A stretch of DNA of 64,000 nucleotides from Nitrosospira sp. Nl5 (GTDB taxonomy: Bacteria > Pseudomonadota > Gammaproteobacteria > Burkholderiales > Nitrosomonadaceae): positions 62,001 to 126,000 of the forward strand of contig NZ_FMVQ01000001.1 of assembly GCF_900102495.1 (NCBI RefSeq), written 5' to 3'. Positions within the stretch are counted from its first letter, which is position 1, and every line of letters begins with the position of its first letter. Shown piece by piece: positions 29,104-36,685 of the stretch. The notes beneath the pieces were generated by a model that searched no databases, was not told where the DNA came from, and was given only the letters and a program-made list of their open reading frames with translations. Both the position numbers and the translations under genes were made by a program.

Positions 29104-29706
29104 TTATTTTACCAATGTACCGGCAGCAGGCGCAGATTCCGTCGGGATGAGTTTGACTTCCTGAATGACTACCGCTACGTTAGGCACGTCGCTTGGGAAA
29201 GGCCCGCCCGGATTAGTGGGCGCCCCGGCAATCCTGTTGACAACGTCCATCCCTTTTATGACTTTTCCAAACACGGTATAGCCGTAACCCTGCGTTGTGC
29301 GCGCAGTATGATTGAGAGAAGCGTTGTCGGCGACATTGATAAAGAATTGTGCCGAGGCGGAATGTGGGTCCGATGTTCGGGCCATGGCGACGGTGCCGGT
29401 CTCATTCCTGAGACCATTGGCCGCCTCGTTCTCAATGGGCTGCCTGGTCGGCTTCTGCTTGAAGGTCTTATCGAACCCCCCACCCTGAATCATGAATCCC
29501 TGAATGACGCGATGGAATATGGTGCCCGTGTAGTAGTCATCCTTCACGTAGCTCAAAAAATTTTGCACGGTTTTCGGTGCCTTTTCCGGATAGAGTTCCA
29601 TTACTATATTACCGAAATTGGTCTTTATTTCAACCTGGGGATTGGCCGCGTGGGTGGGGGCGCTGAAGAGAAGCGCGAGCACAGCGAGAAGCTTCACAAT
29701 ATGCAT
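29104..29706 (-). CDS. ppiA: Periplasmic cyclophilin (peptidyl-prolyl isomerase A)
   Basis: 200 residues, with a signal peptide (cleaved after PTHA, about residue 20) and then a cyclophilin domain close in sequence to its downstream neighbour: [35 protein letters not shown] and YTVFGKVIKGMDVVN. A C-terminal extension of about 20 residues follows. It assists folding in the periplasm. The near-identity of several segments with ppiB indicates a tandem duplication followed by sorting to two compartments. Confidence 0.94.
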   Translation of the reverse strand: MHIVKLLAVLALLFSAPTHAANPQVEIKTNFGNIVMELYPEKAPKTVQNFLSYVKDDYYTGTIFHRVIQGFMIQGGGFDKTFKQKPTRQPIENEAANGLRNETGTVAMARTSDPHSASAQFFINVADNASLNHTARTTQGYGYTVFGKVIKGMDVVNRIAGAPTNPGGPFPSDVPNVAVVIQEVKLIPTESAPAAGTLVK

Positions 29707-29851
29707 GGGTATCCTCTAAATAGTAACGAAGGAATAATTAACGCGTCTGGCAGCCACCGGACCGAAAGGGGCTGAAAGAAAACCGGGTGCAAAAGCGGCG
29801 GTGCGCTTGCACAGCTTTTTTTTGCTTCGAATCTTCAGCCAGCCTGCTGGC

Positions 29852-31099
29852 TCACGCGGCGCTTTCATAGATAATTTTCCATGGGCCTTTCTTGTTCTCC
29901 TTCATCCAGTACTGACGTTTTTTCATTTTGTTGGAAAGATTGTTGCTGGAATACTCCTGGTCGAAATTGACGACCACCAGATCGTCCCTGCCCGGGTAAA
30001 GAAACATGCCAATATTACTGACGCCCACCTTGATCCAACTCTTGGCCGCTTTCACCTGTCGCTTGTGTTTTGTCCATTCGGCAAGGTTGTGGCTGCCAGT
30101 GGAGAAATCGCGCCCGTAGTGCCCGATGTAGGCGTCAATGTTCCCGCTTTCCCAATCATGCCGCCAGCGTTCCAGTTGCTGTGTCAGTTTATCGCGCAGA
30201 ATGGCTGCGTCCCCGGGTTTCACCCATTCCATGTCGTCGCTGATGATGACAGGTGTGATGCCGACTTGCAGTGTCGCCCCCACGGCATCCAAATCCTGGT
30301 TGGCCAGTACGACGCAGCCATCGCTGGCGCGGGGTGGCCGGCTATAGGTGTTTGAAGGCGTGCCGTGCAGCCAGATGCCGAAGCCGTTACGCCCATGGCG
30401 CTTATCCCATTCATTGGGATAATTGATGGGGAATGCACCGCTGCCGTAAAAATCGGTAAGTTTTTCGCGTGGCAGGTTGGCGGTGATGAAATACACCCCG
30501 ACAGGGGTTTTCTTGTCACCTTCCTTCAGTTTCTGCGATCCATTCTTGCCGCTGCTAATATAGTAATCGGCGAAATAACGGGCTTCGCCCCCGACATTCC
30601 GATACATATAAAGCCGGGACTTCCGAGTATCCGCAATGATTGCATATTTTTGCTCCGGCTGCATTCGCAATAGATACTTGGGCGTCATATTACGCGGGAC
30701 CGCTTCCTGGTGATGCCGCATTCTTGCCTGCGCTTCCTCGCGCAGATCGGCAATGTGCTGCTGCGCGGCCCCGGCGGTATCTCCCATGTTATTGATAGGA
30801 CGTGCGCGCGCCAGCAACAGATCACCTTTAATCAGGTGCGCAAGGCGGAAATTGGGATTGGTCTTGAGCAATTGTTCGATTCCGCTTAAAGCGGAATCCA
30901 TGCGACTGTCCGCAATTTCGTGCAGGGTTTTGACAAGAATTGTTTCCGGTCCGGTCACGGCTAGTTCCGGCAAAATTGAAGCGTCGCTTGCCAGGGCGCC
31001 GGGGGGCGCAAGCCAGAAGGCGCCGACCACGGCTGTGGTAATCGTAGCGGTCGTTAATAGGCTCCGCTTTGGAGAGGCCAGATTAAAGAGTGGCTTCAT
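29852..31099 (-). CDS. L,D-transpeptidase (YkuD domain) with C-terminal NTF2-like domain
   Basis: 415 residues from ATG 31097-31099, which overlaps the TGA of the upstream TPR gene (ATGA); the longer frame lacks this logic. A hydrophobic N-terminal segment serves as signal or anchor. A helical part (about 45-135) precedes the YkuD domain (about 145-280), with GIWLHGTPSNTYSRPPRASD and the catalytic SDGCVVLAN. The C-terminal ~110 residues, from WRHDWESGNIDAYIGHYGRD, resemble an NTF2-like fold. The layout is that of YafK/LdtF-type proteins, which modify peptidoglycan cross-links or detach Braun lipoprotein. The coupled upstream TPR protein carries a similar C-terminal domain. Confidence 0.9.
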   Translation of the reverse strand: MKPLFNLASPKRSLLTTATITTAVVGAFWLAPPGALASDASILPELAVTGPETILVKTLHEIADSRMDSALSGIEQLLKTNPNFRLAHLIKGDLLLARARPINNMGDTAGAAQQHIADLREEAQARMRHHQEAVPRNMTPKYLLRMQPEQKYAIIADTRKSRLYMYRNVGGEARYFADYYISSGKNGSQKLKEGDKKTPVGVYFITANLPREKLTDFYGSGAFPINYPNEWDKRHGRNGFGIWLHGTPSNTYSRPPRASDGCVVLANQDLDAVGATLQVGITPVIISDDMEWVKPGDAAILRDKLTQQLERWRHDWESGNIDAYIGHYGRDFSTGSHNLAEWTKHKRQVKAAKSWIKVGVSNIGMFLYPGRDDLVVVNFDQEYSSNNLSNKMKKRQYWMKENKKGPWKIIYESAA

Positions 31100-32145
31100 C
31101 GTCCCACCTGTTCCTGCTGTATCAGCCATTTTCCCCCTATCTTGACCATTTCCAGGGTTTTGTTAGTTGTACTCTTAATCGCGTCAGAATGATACGACTG
31201 CTTGAAACTTACCTTGGCGTGGGTGGCATCAGGAAAGCTGACTTTAGGGCTGGCGATTTCGACATGGATGGATTTTGGTTTGCCGATGCGCTCCCGGCGG
31301 CTTTTCTCCCATGCCGAGCGTGACATGCCGCGAGGGGTATCGAAATCACTCGCATAAAATGCCAGATACGCGGTGATATCTTTACCCGACCACGCTTTTG
31401 CCCAGGCATTCACGGTTTTTACAACCTCCTCGGAATATTCGTCCTGGATAGTGGATTTTTCAGGCGCCGGTTTTTCAGCAATGGGAGTTTTTTCCGGCAC
31501 AAGTTTCTCAGGAGCTTCCGGCGAGGTTTTCTCGGAAGCTTTTTCCGGCGCCTTGCCGGCAGTTTTTTCCTTGGCTTGCGCCGATGTATCGCTTGGCGAC
31601 TGTGCCGATGCTGTTTGAATTCCTTTGGATCTGCCCGTGAATAAATCCTTGATCATCGCAAGCTTGGTTTGGGCAGCCGCGTTACCCTTGTCCAGCTGTA
31701 AAGCCTTGCCATATGCCTGGCTGGCCATCTTGGCGTAAATATCCCCCAGATTCTCGTGGGCGGTGGAATAGCTGGGATGTGTGCGTATCGCCGATTCGAG
31801 CGCAACCTTGGCCTTGTCATATTGGCCCTGGCTGGCATACAGCACTGCGAGATTATTGTAAGGTTCCGGTAGTTCCGGGTAATCTTCCGATAGCGAAGAA
31901 AATACCTTGATGGCCTCGGCGATCTTGTTTTGCTCGGTCAGGATCAGGCCCTTTTGGAAGCGCATCTGGGCATCCTTGGGCTTGGTGGCAAGATAAGTCT
32001 CCGCCTGTTCCAGCGCTTTGGCGAGGTTCCCCTGCTTATAGAGTTTGGCAACTTCCTCGTTTTCATCGGCAAATGCGGAAAAACTTGTCAGTAGCAATGC
32101 GACGGCAATGGACGCAGTTACGCGGTGAAAATTTAGCGTTTTCAT
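31096..32145 (-). CDS. Periplasmic TPR protein with C-terminal NTF2-like domain
   Basis: 349 residues. A signal peptide (about 1-26, ending SAFA) is followed by TPR repeats (about 30-165), for example LYKQGNLAKALEQAETYLAT, PYNNLAVLYASQGQYDKAKV and STAHENLGDIYAKMASQAYG. A Pro/Glu/Lys/Ser-rich linker follows (about 195-240), then an NTF2-like domain starting VNAWAKAWSGKDITAYLAFY. It is first in a two-gene operon with the L,D-transpeptidase, whose own C terminus shares this domain. A scaffold or partner role for the transpeptidase is an inference from coupling and the shared domain. Confidence 0.85.
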   Translation of the reverse strand: MKTLNFHRVTASIAVALLLTSFSAFADENEEVAKLYKQGNLAKALEQAETYLATKPKDAQMRFQKGLILTEQNKIAEAIKVFSSLSEDYPELPEPYNNLAVLYASQGQYDKAKVALESAIRTHPSYSTAHENLGDIYAKMASQAYGKALQLDKGNAAAQTKLAMIKDLFTGRSKGIQTASAQSPSDTSAQAKEKTAGKAPEKASEKTSPEAPEKLVPEKTPIAEKPAPEKSTIQDEYSEEVVKTVNAWAKAWSGKDITAYLAFYASDFDTPRGMSRSAWEKSRRERIGKPKSIHVEIASPKVSFPDATHAKVSFKQSYHSDAIKSTTNKTLEMVKIGGKWLIQQEQVGR

Positions 32146-32177
32146 TATGCTATACTGCTCCGGTTTTTTTTATTGAG

Positions 32178-32350
32178 TATCCTGGCAGTCCGCCGGACTT
32201 AAAGGAATCGGCTGCAAAATTGACTGGACGGTGCATATTTCACCGCTTTTTCGGCCAATAGAACAACTATTGGCCTTCAAAATCGTCAAAATCTGTCCTC
32301 GCCCAGTCAATTTTTCGCATCGATTCTTCAAGTCCGACAGGCTGCTGGAA
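32178..32350. repeat. Long imperfect inverted repeat with a perfect core palindrome
   Basis: The left arm (about 32178-32228: ...GTCCGCCGGACTTAAAGG..., AAAATTGACTGG) is repeated in inverse orientation in the right arm (about 32300-32350: CCAGTCAATTTTT ... CAAGTCCGACAGG). In the middle, GGCCAATAG (32253-32261) and CTATTGGCC (32267-32275) form a perfect hairpin with loop AACAA. The unit of about 170 bases looks like a small non-autonomous element (REP/MITE-like) or a structured leader upstream of cysS. A half-site resembling its arm (TCCGCCGGACT, GAAGAATCG) occurs near 35864-35885. Confidence 0.7.
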
Positions 32351-32397
32351 TATTCAAGATTCTACCAAGAAGCCTGCTCCCTCCACAATCTCGCCAG

Positions 32398-33780
32398 ATG
32401 ATCAGAATCCATAATTCACTCGCCAGGGAAAAACAGGATTTCGTCCCCCTGGTACCCGGCAAGGTCAAAGTATACGTCTGCGGCATGACCGTTTACGATT
32501 ATTGCCATCTCGGCCACGCACGGATGATGGTGGTATTCGACATGGTTGTGCGTTGGTTTCGGGCGAGTGGCTTCGATGTGACGTATGTGCGCAATGTTAC
32601 CGATATTGACGATAAAATCATCAAGCGTGCGACGGAAAATAATGAGCCCATCGAAGCGCTGACCGCTCGTTTTATCCAGGCGATGGAGGAAGATGCCGCC
32701 GCGCTCGGCGTGGTGGCGCCCTCACACGAACCGCGAGCGACCCGGCATGTGGAAAAGATGATCGCCATGATCCGCATCCTGGTGAATAAAGACCTGGCCT
32801 ACGCGGCAGCCAACGGCGATGTGTACTATGCTGTGCACCGCTTTTCTGATTATGGAAAGCTTTCCGGAAAATCACTCGACGATCTGCGTGCAGGGGAACG
32901 CGTAACTGTCGATCCGCACAAGAAAGACCCGCTGGACTTCGTATTATGGAAAGCCGCCAAACCCGGTGAGCCGCAATGGGATTCGCCTTGGGGGAAAGGA
33001 CGTCCCGGCTGGCATATCGAATGTTCCGCGATGAGCGAGCATTATCTGGGTGAGCATTTTGACATCCATGGGGGCGGACAGGACTTGCAGTTTCCCCATC
33101 ATGAAAACGAGATTGCACAAAGCGAGGGCGCGCATGGACATGTTTTCGTCAATTACTGGATGCACAACGGATTTGTGCGTGTCAATGATGAAAAGATGTC
33201 AAAGTCGTTGGGCAACTTTTTTACCGTGCGCGAGATACTCAACCGCTACCAGCCGGAGGTGGTGCGTTTTTTCATTCTGCGCGCGCATTACCGCAGTCCG
33301 CTGCACTATTCCGACCAGCATCTGGAAGATGCAAAACGCGCCCTCGACCGCCTTTACACAACACTGAAAGGAAGTACATCAAGCGAACCCTCCGGTGCGA
33401 TAGACTGGAATAAGGCTCATGCACGGCGTTTCAGGGAAGCGATGGACGATGACTTTAACACCCCCGACGCTATTGCGGTGTTGTTTGACCTCGCCAATGA
33501 AGCCAACAAGACAGGGTCGCTTGGGGACAGGGCATTAATGCAAGCGCTGGGTGGCGTGCTGGGCCTGCTGCAGCAGGATTCACAGCGATATTTCCAGGAT
33601 GCCGCAACTGCGGAGGATGCCGCCTTGACACCCGAACGTATTGAGCAAATGATTCAACAGCGCCTCATTGCCCGCACAAGGAAAAATTATAATGAAGCCG
33701 ACCGCATCCGCAAGGAGTTGCTGGACGCCAGCATTATCCTGGAAGATGACCCGGAAGGCACGACCTGGCGGCGGGCGTGA
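32398..33780 (+). CDS. cysS: CysS, cysteinyl-tRNA synthetase
   Basis: 460 residues, class [21 protein letters not shown] contains the HIGH-like motif and a zinc Cys, [11 protein letters not shown] and [20 protein letters not shown] bind zinc, and [10 protein letters not shown] is the KMSKS loop. It charges tRNA-Cys. It is transcribed away from the TPR/transpeptidase pair, with the inverted-repeat element in the 252-base gap between them. Confidence 0.97.
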   Translation: MIRIHNSLAREKQDFVPLVPGKVKVYVCGMTVYDYCHLGHARMMVVFDMVVRWFRASGFDVTYVRNVTDIDDKIIKRATENNEPIEALTARFIQAMEEDAAALGVVAPSHEPRATRHVEKMIAMIRILVNKDLAYAAANGDVYYAVHRFSDYGKLSGKSLDDLRAGERVTVDPHKKDPLDFVLWKAAKPGEPQWDSPWGKGRPGWHIECSAMSEHYLGEHFDIHGGGQDLQFPHHENEIAQSEGAHGHVFVNYWMHNGFVRVNDEKMSKSLGNFFTVREILNRYQPEVVRFFILRAHYRSPLHYSDQHLEDAKRALDRLYTTLKGSTSSEPSGAIDWNKAHARRFREAMDDDFNTPDAIAVLFDLANEANKTGSLGDRALMQALGGVLGLLQQDSQRYFQDAATAEDAALTPERIEQMIQQRLIARTRKNYNEADRIRKELLDASIILEDDPEGTTWRRA

Positions 33781-33856
33781 ATATTGTCGCCCTCTGGATC
33801 ATGGGCGGACTGTTGGCAACTCGAAACGAAAAACGTTAACCTGATTGTCCGTTTTT

Positions 33857-34213
33857 TTAATCCTGGTCCATTTCGCCGGTATCGCCGGCATCTCCGGCAT
33901 TTCGCTTTGCTGAGAGCCGAAAAATCCTCGTATTATTCCCTGTATCCACATAGTCAACAATGCCCTGCTCCACCAGATCCTCCAGGGCACGTTGTATGAC
34001 TGTCTTGGCGGTCTCATAACGCTGGCGGGAAAGCCACCATTGAATAATCCCGTCCACGGTGTCAGCGGCGCACGGGTGTATATGTAAATACTCGACGATT
34101 TCCTGACGGGGGTCTGTACCCGTATACGGTTTGGATCGAGAATCCATTTCTCCGGTGTCTCTCTGATATTCGCTGGAAGAGGTGCTTGAGACTGTGATTG
34201 GGATCTGCTTCAT
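33857..34213 (-). CDS. Hypothetical protein with winged-helix-like core
   Basis: 118 residues. A polar N terminus of about 35 residues is followed by a compact core (about 36-100), RQEIVEYLHIHPCAADTVDG through TAKTVIQRALEDLVEQGIVD to YVDTGNNTRIFRL, which reads as helix-helix-helix plus wing. An acidic tail repeats GDAGDTGEMD; the same DTGEMD occurs near the N terminus. It may bind DNA as a small regulator. It is transcribed on the same strand as the sigma-54 activator upstream. No family is recognised with confidence. Confidence 0.6.
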   Translation of the reverse strand: MKQIPITVSSTSSSEYQRDTGEMDSRSKPYTGTDPRQEIVEYLHIHPCAADTVDGIIQWWLSRQRYETAKTVIQRALEDLVEQGIVDYVDTGNNTRIFRLSAKRNAGDAGDTGEMDQD

Positions 34214-34394
34214 TTACTAAAGCAAGACATATGCCAACCACAAAGTTTGATCAATCAATCAATATGCGCGCTTTGCGAGCTTACTTGCGCTAATTGGCCC
34301 GCGAGTGGGTATCCACGTGCATTGGGGTCACGTGAATTCCGCCATGCGGGATTATGAATAAGAACGTTTAATCAGCAGCTTGCCTGGATTGAGC
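34214..34394. other. Intergenic, two CACGTG boxes
   Basis: This gap between the sigma-54 activator and the small winged-helix-like gene holds two copies of the palindrome CACGTG (34314-34319 and 34329-34334), 15 bp apart, and a repeated ATCA stretch near 34248-34262. No gene is seen. It should contain the promoter of the small gene. Confidence 0.4.
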
Positions 34395-34417
34395 GAAAAA
34401 TAACCCATAGGTGGGTC
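34395..34417 (-). terminator. Possible terminator of the sigma-54 activator gene
   Basis: On the minus strand ACCCA, a four-base loop and TGGGT form a short stem (34403-34416), followed by TATTTTT. It lies about 10 bases after the stop of the activator gene. The stem is only five pairs, so the call is tentative. Confidence 0.4.
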
Positions 34418-34424
34418 GGAATTG

Positions 34425-35498
34425 TCACAGTTCGCGCCCCGTCATGCCGTGCTTTTTCAGGAGCTTGCCGAGGGCGCGTCTTTCCTTGCCGGCCAGGCGA
34501 GCTGCCTGGCTGACGTTACCTCGAGTCCGCTCCATTAGCTGGCTGAGATATTGCTGCTCGAACTGCTCCAGCACTGCCGATTTTGCTGCCGAGTATGTCT
34601 CATTGCAAAATCCGGTTATACGGCGCTCGAAAGTACGGCGGCGTTCATTGTCACATGGCACCGGGGGAGGCAGGCGCAATGTCGTATCCTCGCAAACCAC
34701 AGCTTCCCGATAGACCAGTCCCTCCAATTCGCGAATATTACCGGGCCAAGGGTAGCTATCGAACCAGCTACAGCTTTCTTGATCCAGTTCCTTTGCATCA
34801 CAGTGAAATTGTGCCTTGCACCGATCAAAAAAAACCTTTGCCAACAGTAGTGCATCGTTGTCTCTCTCACGAAGCGGCGGCAGTTTCATGCCAAGGACTC
34901 GCAGTCGGTACAGGAGGTCGGAGCGAAAAGCATGAGATTCGACCAGGTTATCCAGGCTGCCGTTTGTCGCGGCGACTACCCGGACATCGACCTTGCGTTC
35001 GATGCGGGCCCCAATCGGACGATAGCTGCCGTCCTGAAGGAAGCGCAATAGTGTTACTTGCGCCCGGGGTGTCAGCGCGTCAACTTCGTCGAGAAACAGG
35101 GTGCCTCCGGCGGCCGTTTCCACCAATCCAGGTTGGTCGCTTCGGGCATCCGTAAATGCCCCCTTGACATGACCGAAGAGTTCACTCTCGATCAGATTGT
35201 CCGGAAATGCGCCGCAATTTATAGGTACGAAAGCCTGGTCACGACGGATACCCTGGTAATGGATGGCACGTGCAACCATCTCTTTTCCCGTTCCAGTTTC
35301 TCCTTCGATCAGGACGGGCGCCTGTACTTTTGCAAGTCTGTCGATTAGGCGAAGCATGCGAGAGAATGCTGAAGAACTCCCAAGAAGAGTAAAACGGTCC
35401 ATTCCCCTCTCCAGCTTGGCCGTTCCACTCGGAGCCGCAGCCCATTCCCGTGGAGCGGTTTTATACATACCGTAGGTATCGTGATGCTCGTGGTTCAT
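34425..35498 (-). CDS. Sigma-54 dependent activator without a sensory domain
   Basis: 357 residues from ATG 35496-35498, with AGGGGA upstream (an in-frame TTG further up is weaker). After a short N terminus of about 45 residues, the AAA+ domain (about 46-280) has Walker A EGETGTGKEMVARAIHYQGI, the sigma-54 contact loop HVKGAFTDARSD (GAFTDA in place of GAFTGA) and Walker B GGTLFLDEVDAL. A Fis-type helix-turn-helix ends the protein (RGNVSQAARLAGKERRALGK). There is no receiver, GAF or PAS domain, as in PspF-like activators, so control must come from a partner protein or gene dosage. It lies at the distal end of the eCIS locus. The N-terminal DTYGMYK recurs in the PRC-barrel protein at 8317-8841. 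Confidence 0.92.
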   Translation of the reverse strand: MNHEHHDTYGMYKTAPREWAAAPSGTAKLERGMDRFTLLGSSSAFSRMLRLIDRLAKVQAPVLIEGETGTGKEMVARAIHYQGIRRDQAFVPINCGAFPDNLIESELFGHVKGAFTDARSDQPGLVETAAGGTLFLDEVDALTPRAQVTLLRFLQDGSYRPIGARIERKVDVRVVAATNGSLDNLVESHAFRSDLLYRLRVLGMKLPPLRERDNDALLLAKVFFDRCKAQFHCDAKELDQESCSWFDSYPWPGNIRELEGLVYREAVVCEDTTLRLPPPVPCDNERRRTFERRITGFCNETYSAAKSAVLEQFEQQYLSQLMERTRGNVSQAARLAGKERRALGKLLKKHGMTGREL

Positions 35499-35972
35499 GT
35501 CAGTCCCCTTGAAAACGGTGTTCAAGAAATTCTGTTGGTTTTATCTCCCGGGAGATTTTATTTATTTTATTTCAAATTGGCTTGTGCTCAGATTGCAAGC
35601 AATTTTAATTTTCCAAGCCCCCCGGCAATAAAGAAATGTGAGAATGTGTGAAGCAAAAAGAAAGGTCGGTGCGGTAACCGACAGAGGAAGAAAAACATGG
35701 AGATACGGATGTATTTTTGCTTCACAGAGAAGGAGTCCTGCTTTGTCGGAGACAAAGAAGATCTGCGTTGTGATCCCGGATTGTGGCGAGACAGGTTGCC
35801 TGAGCCAAAGCTTGCGAAGAATGCTGATATGATCCGCAAATAACGTGTAACGCTGACGAGCAATCCGCCGGACTGGAAGAATCGCAGTCTTTGCGGCCGA
35901 TCGTTATCCTGGCAGATTTCCGGCTGCCAATAGGAATAGGTGTAGCTATTCGTAGGGAATAACAGCGAAATC
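35499..35972. other. Intergenic region between eCIS cluster and its activator gene
   Basis: 474 bases with no gene I can support. Short hairpins are present (for example TTTGTC TCC GACAAA on the minus strand). A half-element related to the inverted repeat before cysS lies near 35864-35885. The promoter of the activator gene is expected in the AT-rich part at about 35535-35590. Confidence 0.45.
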
Positions 35973-36362
35973 TTATGGAATAAGCTCAGTGAACTGTCCG
36001 GGCACGGCAACCTGGATCACGCCGCCCCACATGCAATTAAGCGTACAGGTATTATCCAGCGAGGGCTGACCGCCAAGCAGCACCGTCGTTGCGCCGGGTA
36101 CCCACGGGCTTAGCGTCACTGGCATACATGGCTGCGGTGTGAGTACGCCAAAGGCAGCCGAAGTCGCGGCGGCCACCGCTGGGTTGGCTAGGCTCATGCA
36201 CATCCCGAACGGTGCGATATTTACCGTGGGCTTGTGGTCCATGATGGTGGCTGCGGGTTGGCTGCTCGTATTGACCCTATTAATGGGCAATACGGTGAAC
36301 TGGCTGGGCGCGACGCCGAAGCTGCACCGTAATATAGCGCCGTTACAAACATGTTGTGGCAT
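35973..36362 (-). CDS. DUF4280 PAAR-like tip protein of the eCIS
   Basis: 129 residues. CNGAILRCSFGVAPSQFTVL, PTVNIAPFGMCMSLANPAV, CMPVTLSPWVPGATTVLLGG and NTCTLNCMWGGVIQVAVPGQ follow the DUF4280/PAAR-like pattern, with several Cys and His that could bind metal at the tip. Such proteins cap the spike of contractile injection systems. It is the last structural gene of the cluster in transcription order, separated by 52 bases from a small Cys protein. Confidence 0.85.
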   Translation of the reverse strand: MPQHVCNGAILRCSFGVAPSQFTVLPINRVNTSSQPAATIMDHKPTVNIAPFGMCMSLANPAVAAATSAAFGVLTPQPCMPVTLSPWVPGATTVLLGGQPSLDNTCTLNCMWGGVIQVAVPGQFTELIP

Positions 36363-36414
36363 ATCGGGTTACATACCTCAATGTGGATAAGCCCCTTGTG
36401 ATATCGCGAGTCGT

Positions 36415-36648
36415 TTATTTTTCTTTCGGGTCCGACGCTAGCTCCCGAGCAAGGGAGTACGTTTCCGGGGTATATATATTGAACAACTGCCGGTCGGAGG
36501 GGCACCAGTATTCAATAAGCCAGTCCTTGATCACCGGGCTGTAATGCATTTTTCCTGTCGATTGCATGGTGGTGCCGCACTGTGGGCAGGCAACTGACAA
36601 ACCTAGCAGCCTATCGCTTTTCACCTCTCTGTCGGGTTGTTGCATCAC
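36415..36648 (-). CDS. Small Cys-motif protein in the eCIS cluster
   Basis: 77 residues. ACPQCGTTMQS supplies a CxxC knuckle and WLIEYWCPSDRQLF a further Cys, suggesting a partial zinc ribbon. It sits between the DUF4157 effector-like gene (37 bases away) and the DUF4280 gene on the same strand, so it is probably cotranscribed and may assist folding or loading of one of them. No family is recognised. Confidence 0.6.
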   Translation of the reverse strand: MMQQPDREVKSDRLLGLSVACPQCGTTMQSTGKMHYSPVIKDWLIEYWCPSDRQLFNIYTPETYSLARELASDPKEK

Positions 36649-36685
36649 CTACAGCCATTCCATTAACAGGGGATATGTCATTATC

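Noticed and set aside
29780-29830. Hairpin GTGC...GCAC followed by eight T residues on the plus strand
   Set aside because: The genes on both sides lie on the minus strand and no plus-strand transcript is known to end there; the stem also has a bulge.
35555-35600. TTGGCTTG ... TTGCAAG as a possible sigma-54 promoter of the activator gene
   Set aside because: The GG-to-GC distance is 14 bases instead of 10, and it points away from the activator gene.
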